64,000 nucleotides of DNA. It comes from DATBFX01 sp036558305 (lineage in GTDB: Bacteria > Chloroflexota > Chloroflexia > Thermomicrobiales > UBA6265). The position numbers and the translations under genes were made by a program. Positions 9,438 through 17,542 of this stretch are shown in pieces. The stretch spans positions 7,926 through 71,925 of the forward strand of contig DATBFX010000341.1 of NCBI GenBank assembly GCA_036558305.1, given 5' to 3'. The notes under the pieces were generated by a model. The model did not search any database. It saw nothing but the letters and a program-made list of their open reading frames with translations, and had not been told where the DNA came from. Every line of letters begins with the position of its first letter. Position 1 is the stretch's first letter.

Positions 9438-9549
9438 CCGGTTGTCGATCCAGGCGCATCGATCGCAATCCCCGATTGCCCTTAGGCGACGGTCGGCTAG
9501 GGCCCTGAAAGACGCGTACTGAACGTGATGCCGAGATCGGGGAGGACCA

Positions 9550-10548
9550 ATGGTTGTGCGGGTGTTCCAGGTCGATCGGTCGCCGCGGATGATGCCGTAC
9601 GCCTTCGAACACGAGGCGATCCGGAGAGCGGGCGGCGAGTTCGTCGTCGACCATTGCACGTCCGAAACCGAAATCGTGGAGCGGGCGCAAGGAGCGGAGA
9701 TACTCTTCGTCGCGGGGTCGCGATTGGTGACGCCGGTCGTGATGGATGCGCTGCCGCGCTGCCGTTTGATCGCGCGTTGGGCGGTCGGGTATGACATCAT
9801 CGACGTTGAGGCAGCGACGGCGCGCGGGATCGCGGTTGCCAACTCTCCGTCCTACTGCAGCGAAGAGGTCGCGGAGCACACGATCGGACTTCTGTTCGCC
9901 GTGGCGCGGCGATTCGTCGTGAGCCACGAGCGGATGCGTCGGGGTGAATGGCAGCACCCCGGCGGACAGATCCACCGTCTGGCGACACGTACGCTGGGGA
10001 TCATCGGGTGCGGGCGGATCGGGTCGAAGGTCGCCGCCAGGGCACTGGGTCTCGGCATTCACGTTGTCGCCCACGACGCGTATCGTTCGTCTGAAGCGCT
10101 CCGAGCAACTGGGGTCACACCCCGGACGTTCGACGAGGTGCTCGCGGAGGCCGACTACGTGACGGTTCACGTCCCGCTGTCGGCAGAGACCAGGCACCTC
10201 ATCGACGCGTCGGCGCTTGCCAAAATGAAACCCGAGGCGATGCTCATCAACACGAGCCGGGGACCGGTGATCGACGAGAGCGCGTTAATCGAGGCGTTGT
10301 CATCCGGACGGTTGGCCGGTGCGGCGCTCGACGTGTTCGAAGAGGAGCCGCTCGATCCGGCGAGTCCGCTGCTTTCGCTGGAACAGGTCGTCCTGACTCC
10401 GCACTATGCCGCCTACTCTGTCGAAAGCATCGACGCATTGCGGCGCGAGATCTGCCAGACCGCCGCGAGCTGGATCGCCGACGGTTGGAGCGAGAACGTG
10501 GTGAATCCCGAGGTCAGGGAAAAGTTGCGGCCGCGGTCGCCCCGCTGA
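9550..10548 (+). CDS. D-isomer-specific 2-hydroxyacid dehydrogenase
   Basis: NAD(P)-dependent interconversion of a 2-keto acid and D-2-hydroxy acid. Seen directly: LIARWAVGYDIIDVEAATARG, SYCSEEVAEHTIGLLFAVAR, the Rossmann motif LGIIGCGRIGSKVA, VTVHVPLSAETRHLID with the substrate arginine in INTSRGPVIDE, the acid residue in DVFEEEPLDP and the catalytic histidine in VVLTPHYAAYS. The length of 332 residues matches the CtBP/phosphoglycerate-dehydrogenase-like branch without an ACT domain. The dehalogenase gene starts 43 bases after its stop, suggesting a shared transcript and a glycolate/glyoxylate-type substrate, which is inference. Confidence 0.9.
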   Translation: MVVRVFQVDRSPRMMPYAFEHEAIRRAGGEFVVDHCTSETEIVERAQGAEILFVAGSRLVTPVVMDALPRCRLIARWAVGYDIIDVEAATARGIAVANSPSYCSEEVAEHTIGLLFAVARRFVVSHERMRRGEWQHPGGQIHRLATRTLGIIGCGRIGSKVAARALGLGIHVVAHDAYRSSEALRATGVTPRTFDEVLAEADYVTVHVPLSAETRHLIDASALAKMKPEAMLINTSRGPVIDESALIEALSSGRLAGAALDVFEEEPLDPASPLLSLEQVVLTPHYAAYSVESIDALRREICQTAASWIADGWSENVVNPEVREKLRPRSPR

Positions 10549-10591
10549 GCGGACCGTGCGACGGGCGGGTGCCCGGTGCAGAGAGGTGCAG

Positions 10592-11461
10592 ATGTTCGAC
10601 GGGTTCGAACTCGCGAAGATCGACACCGATGAGGCGGTGATCCGCGTGCGCCACGGCGGCAGCGGACCGCCGCTCTTGTTGCTCCACGGCCATCCCCAGA
10701 CGCACGTGATGTGGCACAAGGTGGCGCCGCTCCTGGCGCGCGACTTCACGGTCGTGGCACCGGATCTCCGCGGTTACGGCGACAGCTCCAAACCGCCGAC
10801 GACCCCGGATCACGAACCCTATTCGAAGCGGGCGATGGCGCGCGATCAAGTCGCGCTGATGCGGCACCTGGGGTTCGAGCGATTTTTCGTGGCCGGGCAC
10901 GACCGCGGCGGTCGGTGCGCGTACCGGTTGGCACTGGATCATCCAGACCACGTCCTCAAGCTGGCGGTGCTCGACATCGTGCCGACGGGAGAGACATTTC
11001 GCCGCGCCGACATGGCGTTCGGGCTGGGATACTGGCACTGGTTCTTCCTCGCCCAACCGTACGATTTGCCGGAGCGGATGATCGGTGCCAACCCCGACAA
11101 CTACTACTATCGTCAGCGCGACCTCTTCGACCCGGAGGCCCTCGCCGACTACCTCCGTTGCGTCCACGATCCGGCGACGATCCACGCCATGTGCGAGGAC
11201 TACCGCGCCGGCGCCACGTACGATTTCGCCCTCGACGAGGCCGATCGGGGGACACGGCGGATCGCCTGTCCGCTCCTCGCCCTCTGGGGGCGTCGGGGTC
11301 GGCTGGAAGAGTGGTACGACGTGCTCGCGATCTGGGGCGATTGGGCCGACGACGTCCGCGGTCGCGCCCTCGACTGCGGACACTATCTCGCCGAGGAAGC
11401 ACCGGACGAGACGTACGCGGAGTTGCACGCGTTCTTCCAGTCCGAGCGCGAGGCAGCATGA
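10592..11461 (+). CDS. haloacetate (fluoroacetate) dehalogenase-type alpha/beta hydrolase
   Basis: An alpha/beta hydrolase of 289 residues. The nucleophile elbow is GHDRGGRCAYRLALDHP, with an aspartate nucleophile and the two arginines (D-R-x-x-R) that bind carboxylate in fluoroacetate dehalogenases. Also present are the halide-pocket HW in YWHWFFLAQP, the tyrosine in MCEDYRAGA, and the late histidine in DCGHYLAEEAPD. This full set is the diagnostic pattern of the DehH1/RPA1163 group that turns haloacetate into glycolate. The start at 10592 gives MFDGFELAKIDT. It overlaps the cupin gene by ATGA. Confidence 0.85.
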   Translation: MFDGFELAKIDTDEAVIRVRHGGSGPPLLLLHGHPQTHVMWHKVAPLLARDFTVVAPDLRGYGDSSKPPTTPDHEPYSKRAMARDQVALMRHLGFERFFVAGHDRGGRCAYRLALDHPDHVLKLAVLDIVPTGETFRRADMAFGLGYWHWFFLAQPYDLPERMIGANPDNYYYRQRDLFDPEALADYLRCVHDPATIHAMCEDYRAGATYDFALDEADRGTRRIACPLLALWGRRGRLEEWYDVLAIWGDWADDVRGRALDCGHYLAEEAPDETYAELHAFFQSEREAA

Positions 11462-11925
11462 ACGACCCGCTCGGCGACGGTGCCCCGCTTTCGGCGGAAG
11501 TCGGTGCCGCGCCGCTCACCGGCCGCGTGCTCGGATCGGCGCGGTCGAGTTTTGCCGTGGCGGAGTGGACCGACCCCGGCGGTGAACCCGATCCGCCGCG
11601 CTTCGTCGCTCCGTTCCATGTGCACGAGCAGGACGACGAAGCGTGGTACGTCCTCGAAGGAACCCTTCGGTTTCGGCTGGGCGACCGCGAACTGGATGTG
11701 GCGGCCGGCTCGGCGATCCTGGTCCCCCGTGGTACCGCGCACACGTTCTGGAATCCGCACCGAGAGCGAGCACGCTACCTGATCGTGATGACGCCGAACA
11801 TCCTCGGTTTGATCGAAGACATTCATGCGCTGGCGGACCGAGACGCGGGTGCTATGCGGGCGGTATTTGCGCGCCACGACAGCCGGTTGGTCGAACCGCG
11901 TTCTCGCGACGACGACGACGGTTGA
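11458..11925 (+). CDS. cupin-domain protein
   Basis: A 155-residue single-domain cupin. Motif 1 is FHVHEQDDEAWYVLEGTLRF, with two histidines and a glutamate as likely metal ligands; motif 2 is ILVPRGTAHTFWN with a third histidine. Cupins of this size bind a metal or a small ligand and include isomerases, oxygenases and storage or regulatory proteins. The ATG lies inside the stop of the dehalogenase gene (ATGA), so translation is coupled and the two proteins likely work together. The exact reaction is not readable. Confidence 0.82.
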   Translation: MNDPLGDGAPLSAEVGAAPLTGRVLGSARSSFAVAEWTDPGGEPDPPRFVAPFHVHEQDDEAWYVLEGTLRFRLGDRELDVAAGSAILVPRGTAHTFWNPHRERARYLIVMTPNILGLIEDIHALADRDAGAMRAVFARHDSRLVEPRSRDDDDG

Positions 11926-11988
11926 CGATGCAGTTGGATTTGGCTGCAGGTTGGTTTGGATGCAATGCGACGAGGTTTGATAGCTCCG

Positions 11989-12690
11989 TCAGGCGGAGAC
12001 GGCCCCGGCAGCCATCGTTCGCTCGAAGGCATAACGCAGCGAGCCGCCGCAGCCGCCTGCATTCGCCGCGGCAATGAGTGTCTCCACGAACCCCGCACCG
12101 TCAGTGGTGGTCGCCGGCTCGCTCACGTTCCGACGAATCGCCTCGGCCACGAGGTAAAGCAGGTCGTTGAGACATTTGAAGTCGGCGACGATCGGGGCCA
12201 ATTCGGAATCGAACGGCGGACGAATGGCGCGGGCCGAGAGTGTGAGATGGACAAACCACTCCGCAAGAAACACCCGGCGTTGATCGGATTCGAGGAGCGC
12301 AGAGGCTGCGGCATTAGGCCCTGCCGATCCATTGCTTGATGCATCCGGGGTGGTGCTTGCGACCGCCTCGCGAAACGCTTGCTGAGCTGAGTCCTCACAA
12401 CGCCAGGCACGTGACTTGCTGAAAACCCCATCGACGAGCGCGCGGTCTGGATAGCCGCCTCGGCCGTGGTCCAAGTCGGACCTCAGCTGACTGGTCAGAT
12501 TGTGCAGGAGTTCGTTGAGGCAGATGAACTGCCCGAGAGTGCGATAGGCATCGGTATCGGGAGCGGGATAATAAGCGCGAACATCGATCACCAACTCCCA
12601 GGCGAGCCTGGAAAGGAACGCCAATCGACGGTCGGAACCGACGATCTCGGCGACCCGATCACGAATGTGCGTGGCTGCTGCGTTAGCCAT
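11989..12690 (-). CDS. unknown protein with two copies of an internal helical repeat
   Basis: Not recognised. The 233 residues contain two related segments of about 60 residues: the first runs from SDRRLAFLSRLAWELVI to LNELLHNLTSQLRSDL, the second from SDQRRVFLAEWFVHLTLSAR to LNDLLYLVAEAIRRNV. Shared positions include D-x-R-x-x-F-L and C-L-N-x-L-L. All-alpha structure is likely. No signal peptide. A strong site GGAGGATTTCG precedes the ATG, and the ATG overlaps the final stop of the interrupted ParB-like reading frame upstream (ATGGCTAA), so the two were probably one translational unit. Confidence 0.7.
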   Translation of the reverse strand: MANAAATHIRDRVAEIVGSDRRLAFLSRLAWELVIDVRAYYPAPDTDAYRTLGQFICLNELLHNLTSQLRSDLDHGRGGYPDRALVDGVFSKSRAWRCEDSAQQAFREAVASTTPDASSNGSAGPNAAASALLESDQRRVFLAEWFVHLTLSARAIRPPFDSELAPIVADFKCLNDLLYLVAEAIRRNVSEPATTTDGAGFVETLIAAANAGGCGGSLRYAFERTMAAGAVSA

Positions 12691-12751
12691 CGAAATCCTC
12701 CAATGGCCGCGGGTGGTGCGTCACCCGCGGCAAGGAGTCTACGTCATAGCC

Positions 12752-12988
12752 TCATTCTTGCAGAATCCACACCCGCGTGTTGCCGTCCAAGACGGTTCCG
12801 TCTGGTTTGACGGTCAACGGACTCCTCGTTCCGGGTCGCAGCGTCGCCACGATGATGTCGGTTGGCTGCGCCTCCCAATACGAGAACGAGGGATTAGCCC
12901 TGATCGTTTCCTCGGCATGTGCAAATCGCAGGTACGGTTGCTTGGCCGATCCGAACGCGGCACGTCCTTCACCTCCGTGCTCGCCCAA
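12752..12988 (-). CDS. ParB-like domain protein interrupted by an in-frame TGA
   Basis: The 78-residue product ends in KPDGTVLDGNTRVWILQE, the signature core of short ParB/sulfiredoxin-like domains. Such proteins normally continue with ERGYDVDSLPR. Reading straight through the TGA at 12754-12752 gives GYDVDSLPRVTHHPRPLEDF, then DG and a TAA at 12685-12683 that overlaps the start of the next gene. The TGA therefore replaces an expected arginine (CGA to TGA). Start is uncertain: TTG at 12988. Either a recent nonsense mutation, a sequence error or recoding explains this. Confidence 0.6.
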   Translation of the reverse strand: MGEHGGEGRAAFGSAKQPYLRFAHAEETIRANPSFSYWEAQPTDIIVATLRPGTRSPLTVKPDGTVLDGNTRVWILQE

Positions 12989-13029
12989 CGAGTTGCCACC
13001 TCCGCGCCGCTACGATCGACCGGTCCGTC

Positions 13030-14172
13030 TCACGGGTGCTCACCGAAATACTCAGTGCCCGGTCGCACGTAACCGCGGGCAACCTCGTCGTTCACCTCCA
13101 GGCCGATGCCTGGCTTGTCGGTGAGGACGACGTGGCCGTTTTGGATCACCGGCTGGTCCTGGAGAGTCAGGTCTTCCCAACCGGGGTAGTCGATCCAGTG
13201 CCACTCCATGACCAGGAAGTTGGGAATCGACGCACAGACGTGTGCCGACGCCATTGTTCCCAACGGACCGCAGACGTTGTGCGGGGCCAAGGGGACGTAA
13301 TAGACCTCGGCCATGTTGGCGATTTTGCGGCACTCCGAGAGCCCCCCGCACTTCGGGATGTCCGGCATGATGTAGTCGACCGCCTGTTGTTCCAGCAGGT
13401 CGCGGAATCCCCAGCGCAGGTAGAGGTTTTCGCCGGTGCAGAGCGGGACCGGTGAGACGCGCTTGATCTCGCGCATCGCGGCGACGTTCTCGGGTGGCAC
13501 CGGTTCCTCCAACCAGAGGAGTTTGAACGGCGCCATCGTACGGGCGACGGCGATGCCGCTGGCGATGTCGTAGCGCCCGTGCATGTCGATCGCGAGGTCG
13601 ACCTGGGGACCGACGGCGTCGCGGACGGCGGCGACCCGTTCGACCATCCAATCGAGTTCGCCGTTCGAGGCGTGCCAGTTCCAGCGGTCGGTGCGGAACC
13701 CGGCGCGGGTTTCGTCGACGTCGAACTTGATCGCGTCGAAACCGAGGGCGACCGCCTCCTTTGCCCGCCGCGCATACGACTCGGGCGAGAAATCCTCGCC
13801 GCCGTGGCAGTCGCAGTAGAGACGGACGGTGTCGCGGAATTTCCCGCCGAGCAGACGGTAGACGGGGACGCCGAGCGCCTTGCCGGCCAGGTCCCAAAGC
13901 GCGATCTCGATCCCGGTCATCGCGGTCACGGTCGCTCCCGCCATCGCCCCGTCGAAGAGACGGGAGCGCCGCATCTGCTCAAACAGACGATCCACGTTGA
14001 GGGGGTCTTCGCCGACGATGTAGCGTTTGAGGGCGTGGACCATCGCCGGGCAGCCCTCGCCGCCGTGGATGCACTCGCCGTTGCCGATCAGTCCCTCGTC
14101 GGTGTAGATGCGAACGTAGGTGGAATACCCGTGTCCCTTGATCTCGGCGGTCCGAATGTCGGTGATCTTCAC
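13030..14172 (-). CDS. enolase-superfamily (mandelate racemase/muconate lactonizing) dehydratase
   Basis: A 380-residue enolase-superfamily enzyme: N-terminal capping domain starting MKITDIRTAEIKGHG, then the barrel. Likely metal ligands lie in DLAIDMHGRYD, LLWLEEPVPPEN and LCTGENLY; the general bases are in DAIKFDVDE and the late histidine of PLAPHNVCGP. The DMHGRYD form, with a histidine after the first ligand, recalls sugar-acid dehydratases such as galactonate or gluconate dehydratase rather than muconate cycloisomerase. The gene is 25 bases downstream of the RraA-family gene on the same strand, so a sugar-acid or hydroxy-acid pathway is likely. Confidence 0.88.
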   Translation of the reverse strand: MKITDIRTAEIKGHGYSTYVRIYTDEGLIGNGECIHGGEGCPAMVHALKRYIVGEDPLNVDRLFEQMRRSRLFDGAMAGATVTAMTGIEIALWDLAGKALGVPVYRLLGGKFRDTVRLYCDCHGGEDFSPESYARRAKEAVALGFDAIKFDVDETRAGFRTDRWNWHASNGELDWMVERVAAVRDAVGPQVDLAIDMHGRYDIASGIAVARTMAPFKLLWLEEPVPPENVAAMREIKRVSPVPLCTGENLYLRWGFRDLLEQQAVDYIMPDIPKCGGLSECRKIANMAEVYYVPLAPHNVCGPLGTMASAHVCASIPNFLVMEWHWIDYPGWEDLTLQDQPVIQNGHVVLTDKPGIGLEVNDEVARGYVRPGTEYFGEHP

Positions 14173-14197
14173 GCGCGATCTCCTCGGCGATCGATGC

Positions 14198-14983
14198 TCA
14201 ATGGCCGGACGCCGCGGGCGGCGCCGACGGTTCGGGGTGCACCTGGCGACCGGTTTCGGTGGTGTATTCGGCCGTCTTCTCCGGCGTCGGCGGATAGTAG
14301 TCGTGGACCGATCCCCCGGCGGCGATCTTGGCGCGAATCCACTCTTCGAGCAGTTCCTTGGGCGGACCGGCCGTTGCGACCAACTCGGCCAGGTCCAGCG
14401 GCATCGCCAGCACCGCTTCGTCGTCGGCGAGAATCACATCACCGGGGAGCACCTGGACACCTGCCATGTTGATCGGCCGGTCGAAGTCGATCGCGACCAG
14501 GTCACGTCCGCTCGGTGCCGGATGGGTCGTCGCGGTGTAGACCGGTAATCCGACCTCCATGAGGTAGGGCGCGTCGCGCACCGCGCCGTGGATCACGGCC
14601 GCGGCGGCACCGCGTGCCAGCAGCCGGGCCGCCAGGATGTCGCCGATGATGCCGGCCGTCGGCACGCCGAGGGCGTCGACGCAGAAGACGTCACCCGGCT
14701 CGATCGACTCGATCAAGACGATCTCCGCCGAGGTGCGCCGCGCCACCGGATCCGGTGGTCCTTCCGGCCCGCGCCGCATCAAATACCGACACGTCCGCGC
14801 CCGACCGACGATCCGCCGACCGAGACCGAGCGTCTGGAGCGGCCGCAAGCCCCTCATGTAGCTGTTCCGCCAGCCGAGCTTCAGGAGCAACTGGTTGGCG
14901 GAGGCGGTACTGACGAGGGCGAGATCGTCTTTGATTGCCTCGAAACGTGCTCTTTCGGTCGGTCCCCATGAGATATCAGTCAT
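14198..14983 (-). CDS. RraA/HMG-aldolase-like family protein
   Basis: A 261-residue RraA-type protein. The family includes the RNase E regulator RraA and class II pyruvate aldolases for 4-hydroxy-4-methyl-2-oxoglutarate or oxaloacetate. The core motif GDILAARLLARGAAAAVIHG followed by AVRDAPYLMEVGLPVY carries the glycine-rich turn and the R-D pair that binds substrate and metal in aldolase members. The ATG follows GAGGAACGGATCGC. As it leads the unit with an enolase-superfamily dehydratase, an aldolase-like role is more likely than RNase regulation. It has extra residues at both ends compared with short RraA. Confidence 0.85.
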   Translation of the reverse strand: MTDISWGPTERARFEAIKDDLALVSTASANQLLLKLGWRNSYMRGLRPLQTLGLGRRIVGRARTCRYLMRRGPEGPPDPVARRTSAEIVLIESIEPGDVFCVDALGVPTAGIIGDILAARLLARGAAAAVIHGAVRDAPYLMEVGLPVYTATTHPAPSGRDLVAIDFDRPINMAGVQVLPGDVILADDEAVLAMPLDLAELVATAGPPKELLEEWIRAKIAAGGSVHDYYPPTPEKTAEYTTETGRQVHPEPSAPPAASGH

Positions 14984-15292
14984 GCGATCCGTTCCTCATT
15001 CGGAAGTGCGTCGTAGACGACCACTCCCCCGTTCCGCTTGCCACGTCGTTTGGGCCGGGCAACGCTCTGGCACCTGGCAACGCGTGCGTGAAGGCAGGTC
15101 CCGCTGGGAGAGCAGCCAACGAAGATTATCAGGTCGGCGACACCACGGCGACGGCCACGCGTACGAGAGCGATGCAGGGCGTACGGTGGCGGGATCCGAG
15201 CACTGAGCAGCCGGCGGACCGGTTGTGGCACACTCGTAACTGCGGTCGACGCACAGGGAGCGCATCGACGGCACCGGGCTGGGAATGAAGCA
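14984..15292. other. intergenic region between divergent genes
   Basis: This 309-base stretch separates the RraA-family gene (minus) from the second hicA (plus), so both promoters should lie in it. I see a ribosome site for each gene at the edges but no clear operator, RNA structure or small gene. Confidence 0.4.
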
Positions 15293-15511
15293 ATGCCGAA
15301 GCTGCCGCCGATGACGGTGCGGGAGGTTGAGACGATTCTCGGGCGGGCTGGTTTCGTTTTTGTTCGGCAAACCGATCACCGCATCTGGCGACACCCCGAT
15401 GGGCGCGCCGTCTCGGTCCCGGCCCACCGCGGCGATCTCAGACCCGGGACACTCCGCAACATCGTCGAACAGGCGGGGATGACCGTGGACGAGGTCCTCG
15501 GGTTTCGCTAG
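15293..15511 (+). CDS. hicA: HicA-family toxin (second copy, intact)
   Basis: An intact 72-residue HicA. It begins MPKLPPMTVREVETILGRAG, has the catalytic histidine in QTDHRIWRH, the PAHRGDLRPGTLRNIVEQAG segment, and ends with MTVDEVLGFR, the helix that the first copy at 8929 has lost by frameshift. HicA cleaves mRNA when not bound by HicB. The partner hicB starts 13 bases after the stop, preceded by GGGGAGAGAG. The two modules are 6.4 kb apart and likely share an origin. Confidence 0.9.
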   Translation: MPKLPPMTVREVETILGRAGFVFVRQTDHRIWRHPDGRAVSVPAHRGDLRPGTLRNIVEQAGMTVDEVLGFR

Positions 15512-15524
15512 GGGAGAGAGACCG

Positions 15525-15803
15525 ATGCAACCTCATCGCTACACCATTCTGCTGACACCCGAAGAAGACGGCGGATTTACGGCGACGTCTCCCTTTTTCC
15601 CGGGTCTCGTCACCTTCGGCGAGACCCGAGACGAGGCGATCGCGATGGCGCTCGATGCGGCAAAAGGGCTGCTGCTGGTCAAACTCGAATACGGCGACCC
15701 CATCCCGATCGAGGTCGATGCGCCAGAACTGGCGACGATCGAGGTCGACCTCCCCTCGCTCCGGGCGCAACTGGCGGCCGAAAAGGTGACGGCGACGGCG
15801 TAG
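15525..15803 (+). CDS. hicB: HicB-family antitoxin (second copy)
   Basis: A 92-residue HicB with RYTILLTPEEDGGFTATSPF, the signature FPGLVTFGETRDEAIAMALD, and a C-terminal helix LPSLRAQLAAEK. Same length and layout as the copy at 9159; the shared VTFGETR-E-A-AMALD core makes them clear relatives. It would bind the HicA encoded just upstream. The carboxylase gene begins almost directly after it, so the module sits at the head of a metabolic operon and may be co-transcribed with it. Confidence 0.9.
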   Translation: MQPHRYTILLTPEEDGGFTATSPFFPGLVTFGETRDEAIAMALDAAKGLLLVKLEYGDPIPIEVDAPELATIEVDLPSLRAQLAAEKVTATA

Positions 15804-15876
15804 CATGCAGACAATTGATCTGGGTACCGGCGTTATCGCAAGCACGTTCACACCCGAAGGTGCGACGACGGGACAC

Positions 15877-17469
15877 ATGGCAACGACTCAGACAAACGCT
15901 CCTCCCAATCACCTCCAAGCAAACACCGCCGCCGTCGAAGAGCTGCGGGATCGCTTGGCGCACGCGGCGGCCGGTGGCGGCGAGGCGGCGCAGGCACGGC
16001 AGCGGGCGCGCGGGAAGATGCCGGTGCGCGAACGGATCGAGCGCGTGCTCGACGCGGCGTCGCCGTTCCTTGAGCTCTCGCCGCTGGCGGCGGAGGGGAT
16101 GTACGAGGGCGCGAGTCCAGGGGCCGGCATCGTCACCGGCATCGGGCGGATCGGTGGTCGCGAGGTCGTCGTCGTCGCCAACGATCCGACGGTCAAGGGT
16201 GGCACGTACTTCCCGATGACCGTCAAAAAGCACCTGCGCGCGCAGGAGATCGCCCTCGCGAACCGGTTGCCGTGTCTCTACCTCGTCGATTCTGGTGGTG
16301 CCTTCCTACCGCTGCAGAGCGAGGTTTTTCCCGACAAGGACCACTTCGGCCGCATCTTCCGCAACCAGGCGGTCCTGTCGGCGCACGGCTTGCGGCAGGT
16401 GGCGATCGTGCTCGGATCGTGCACCGCCGGCGGTGCGTACGTGCCGGCCATGTGCGACGAGGCGGTGATCGTGCGCGGCGCGGGCACGATCTTCCTGGCC
16501 GGACCGCCGTTGGTGAAGGCGGCGACCGGCGAAGAGGTCTCGGCCGAGGAGTTGGGTGGCGCCGATGTCCACGGCCGGATCAGCGGCGTCGTCGACTACG
16601 TCGCGGACGACGAGCCGGCAGCGCTGGCGTTGGCCCGCGACTTGATGAGCGCACCGCGGCCCGAACCACCGCCGACCCCATGGCAGCGTGAGACGATCCG
16701 CGAGATCGAGGAGGACCCCGAGGACTTGCTCTCCCTGGTGCCGCCCGACCCCCGTCATCCCTACGACGTGCGCGGCGTTTTGCGGCGGGTGCTCGATGGC
16801 AGCAGACTCCGCGAGTTCAAGGCGGACTATGGCCAGACGCTGGTCTGCGCCTTCGGCCACCTCTACGGGATTCCGGTCGGCGTGATCGCCAACAACGGCA
16901 TCCTTTTTCCCGAATCGGCGCGGAAGGGCGCGCACTTCGTGATGCTCTGCGCTCAGCAACGGATCCCGCTCCTTTTCTTCCAAAACATCACAGGGTTCAT
17001 CGTCGGTCGTAAGTACGAGCACGAGGGCGTGGCGCGGGACGGGGCGAAGATGGTCGCCGCCGTCGCCGTCGCCCAGGTACCGAAGATCACGGTCATGATC
17101 GGGGCCAGCTACGGCGCCGGGAACTATGCGATGTGCGGTCGCGCCTACGACCCGCGTTTCGTCTTTTCCTGGCCGACCCACCGGATCGCGGTGATGGGTG
17201 GCGAGCAGGCGGCCGGTGTCCTGACCGATATCCGGCGGCACAGCGCGACGGCCCGCGGCCTCGACCTCGACGAAGCAGGCCTGGCGGCCATCCGCGAGGA
17301 GGTCGAAGCCCGGTACGCGGAGGAAGCAAGCCCCTACTACGCAACCGCCCGACTCTGGGACGACGGGATCATCGACCCACGGCAGACACGCCAAGTCGTC
17401 GGTCTTGCTTTGGCAACGACCTTGAACGCGCCGATTCCAGAAACCGAGTATGGGGTGTTGCGGATTTGA
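15877..17469 (+). CDS. acyl-CoA carboxylase carboxyltransferase (beta) subunit, methylcrotonyl-CoA carboxylase type
   Basis: The carboxyltransferase half of a biotin-dependent acyl-CoA carboxylase. Motifs include RIERVLDAASPFLELSPLAA, the acyl-CoA-binding PCLYLVDSGGAFLPLQ with EVFPDKDHFGRIFRNQA, GSCTAGGAYVPAMCDE, and the C-terminal ITGFIVGRKYEHEGVARDG with MIGASYGAGNYAMCGRAYDP. This combination is that of methylcrotonyl-CoA carboxylase beta (MccB/AccD1), about 530 residues. I chose ATG 15877 because it gives the family length; an in-frame ATG at 15805 right after hicB is the alternative. The biotin subunit lies at 19164. Confidence 0.9.
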   Translation: MATTQTNAPPNHLQANTAAVEELRDRLAHAAAGGGEAAQARQRARGKMPVRERIERVLDAASPFLELSPLAAEGMYEGASPGAGIVTGIGRIGGREVVVVANDPTVKGGTYFPMTVKKHLRAQEIALANRLPCLYLVDSGGAFLPLQSEVFPDKDHFGRIFRNQAVLSAHGLRQVAIVLGSCTAGGAYVPAMCDEAVIVRGAGTIFLAGPPLVKAATGEEVSAEELGGADVHGRISGVVDYVADDEPAALALARDLMSAPRPEPPPTPWQRETIREIEEDPEDLLSLVPPDPRHPYDVRGVLRRVLDGSRLREFKADYGQTLVCAFGHLYGIPVGVIANNGILFPESARKGAHFVMLCAQQRIPLLFFQNITGFIVGRKYEHEGVARDGAKMVAAVAVAQVPKITVMIGASYGAGNYAMCGRAYDPRFVFSWPTHRIAVMGGEQAAGVLTDIRRHSATARGLDLDEAGLAAIREEVEARYAEEASPYYATARLWDDGIIDPRQTRQVVGLALATTLNAPIPETEYGVLRI

Positions 17470-17542
17470 GTCGACAGCGAAAAATATTGCCCCGTGTTCG
17501 CACAATCGATAGAGCTGTTGCGCTACGTCCCGGCCTATGCGC

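Noticed and set aside
10711..11457. Long upstream extension of the cupin reading frame
   Set aside because: It runs in a second frame through the dehalogenase gene; the cupin fold begins at the coupled ATG at 11458.
14984..15292. Possible riboswitch or tRNA in the divergent gap
   Set aside because: No cloverleaf or known aptamer core could be traced; only scattered short pairings were seen.
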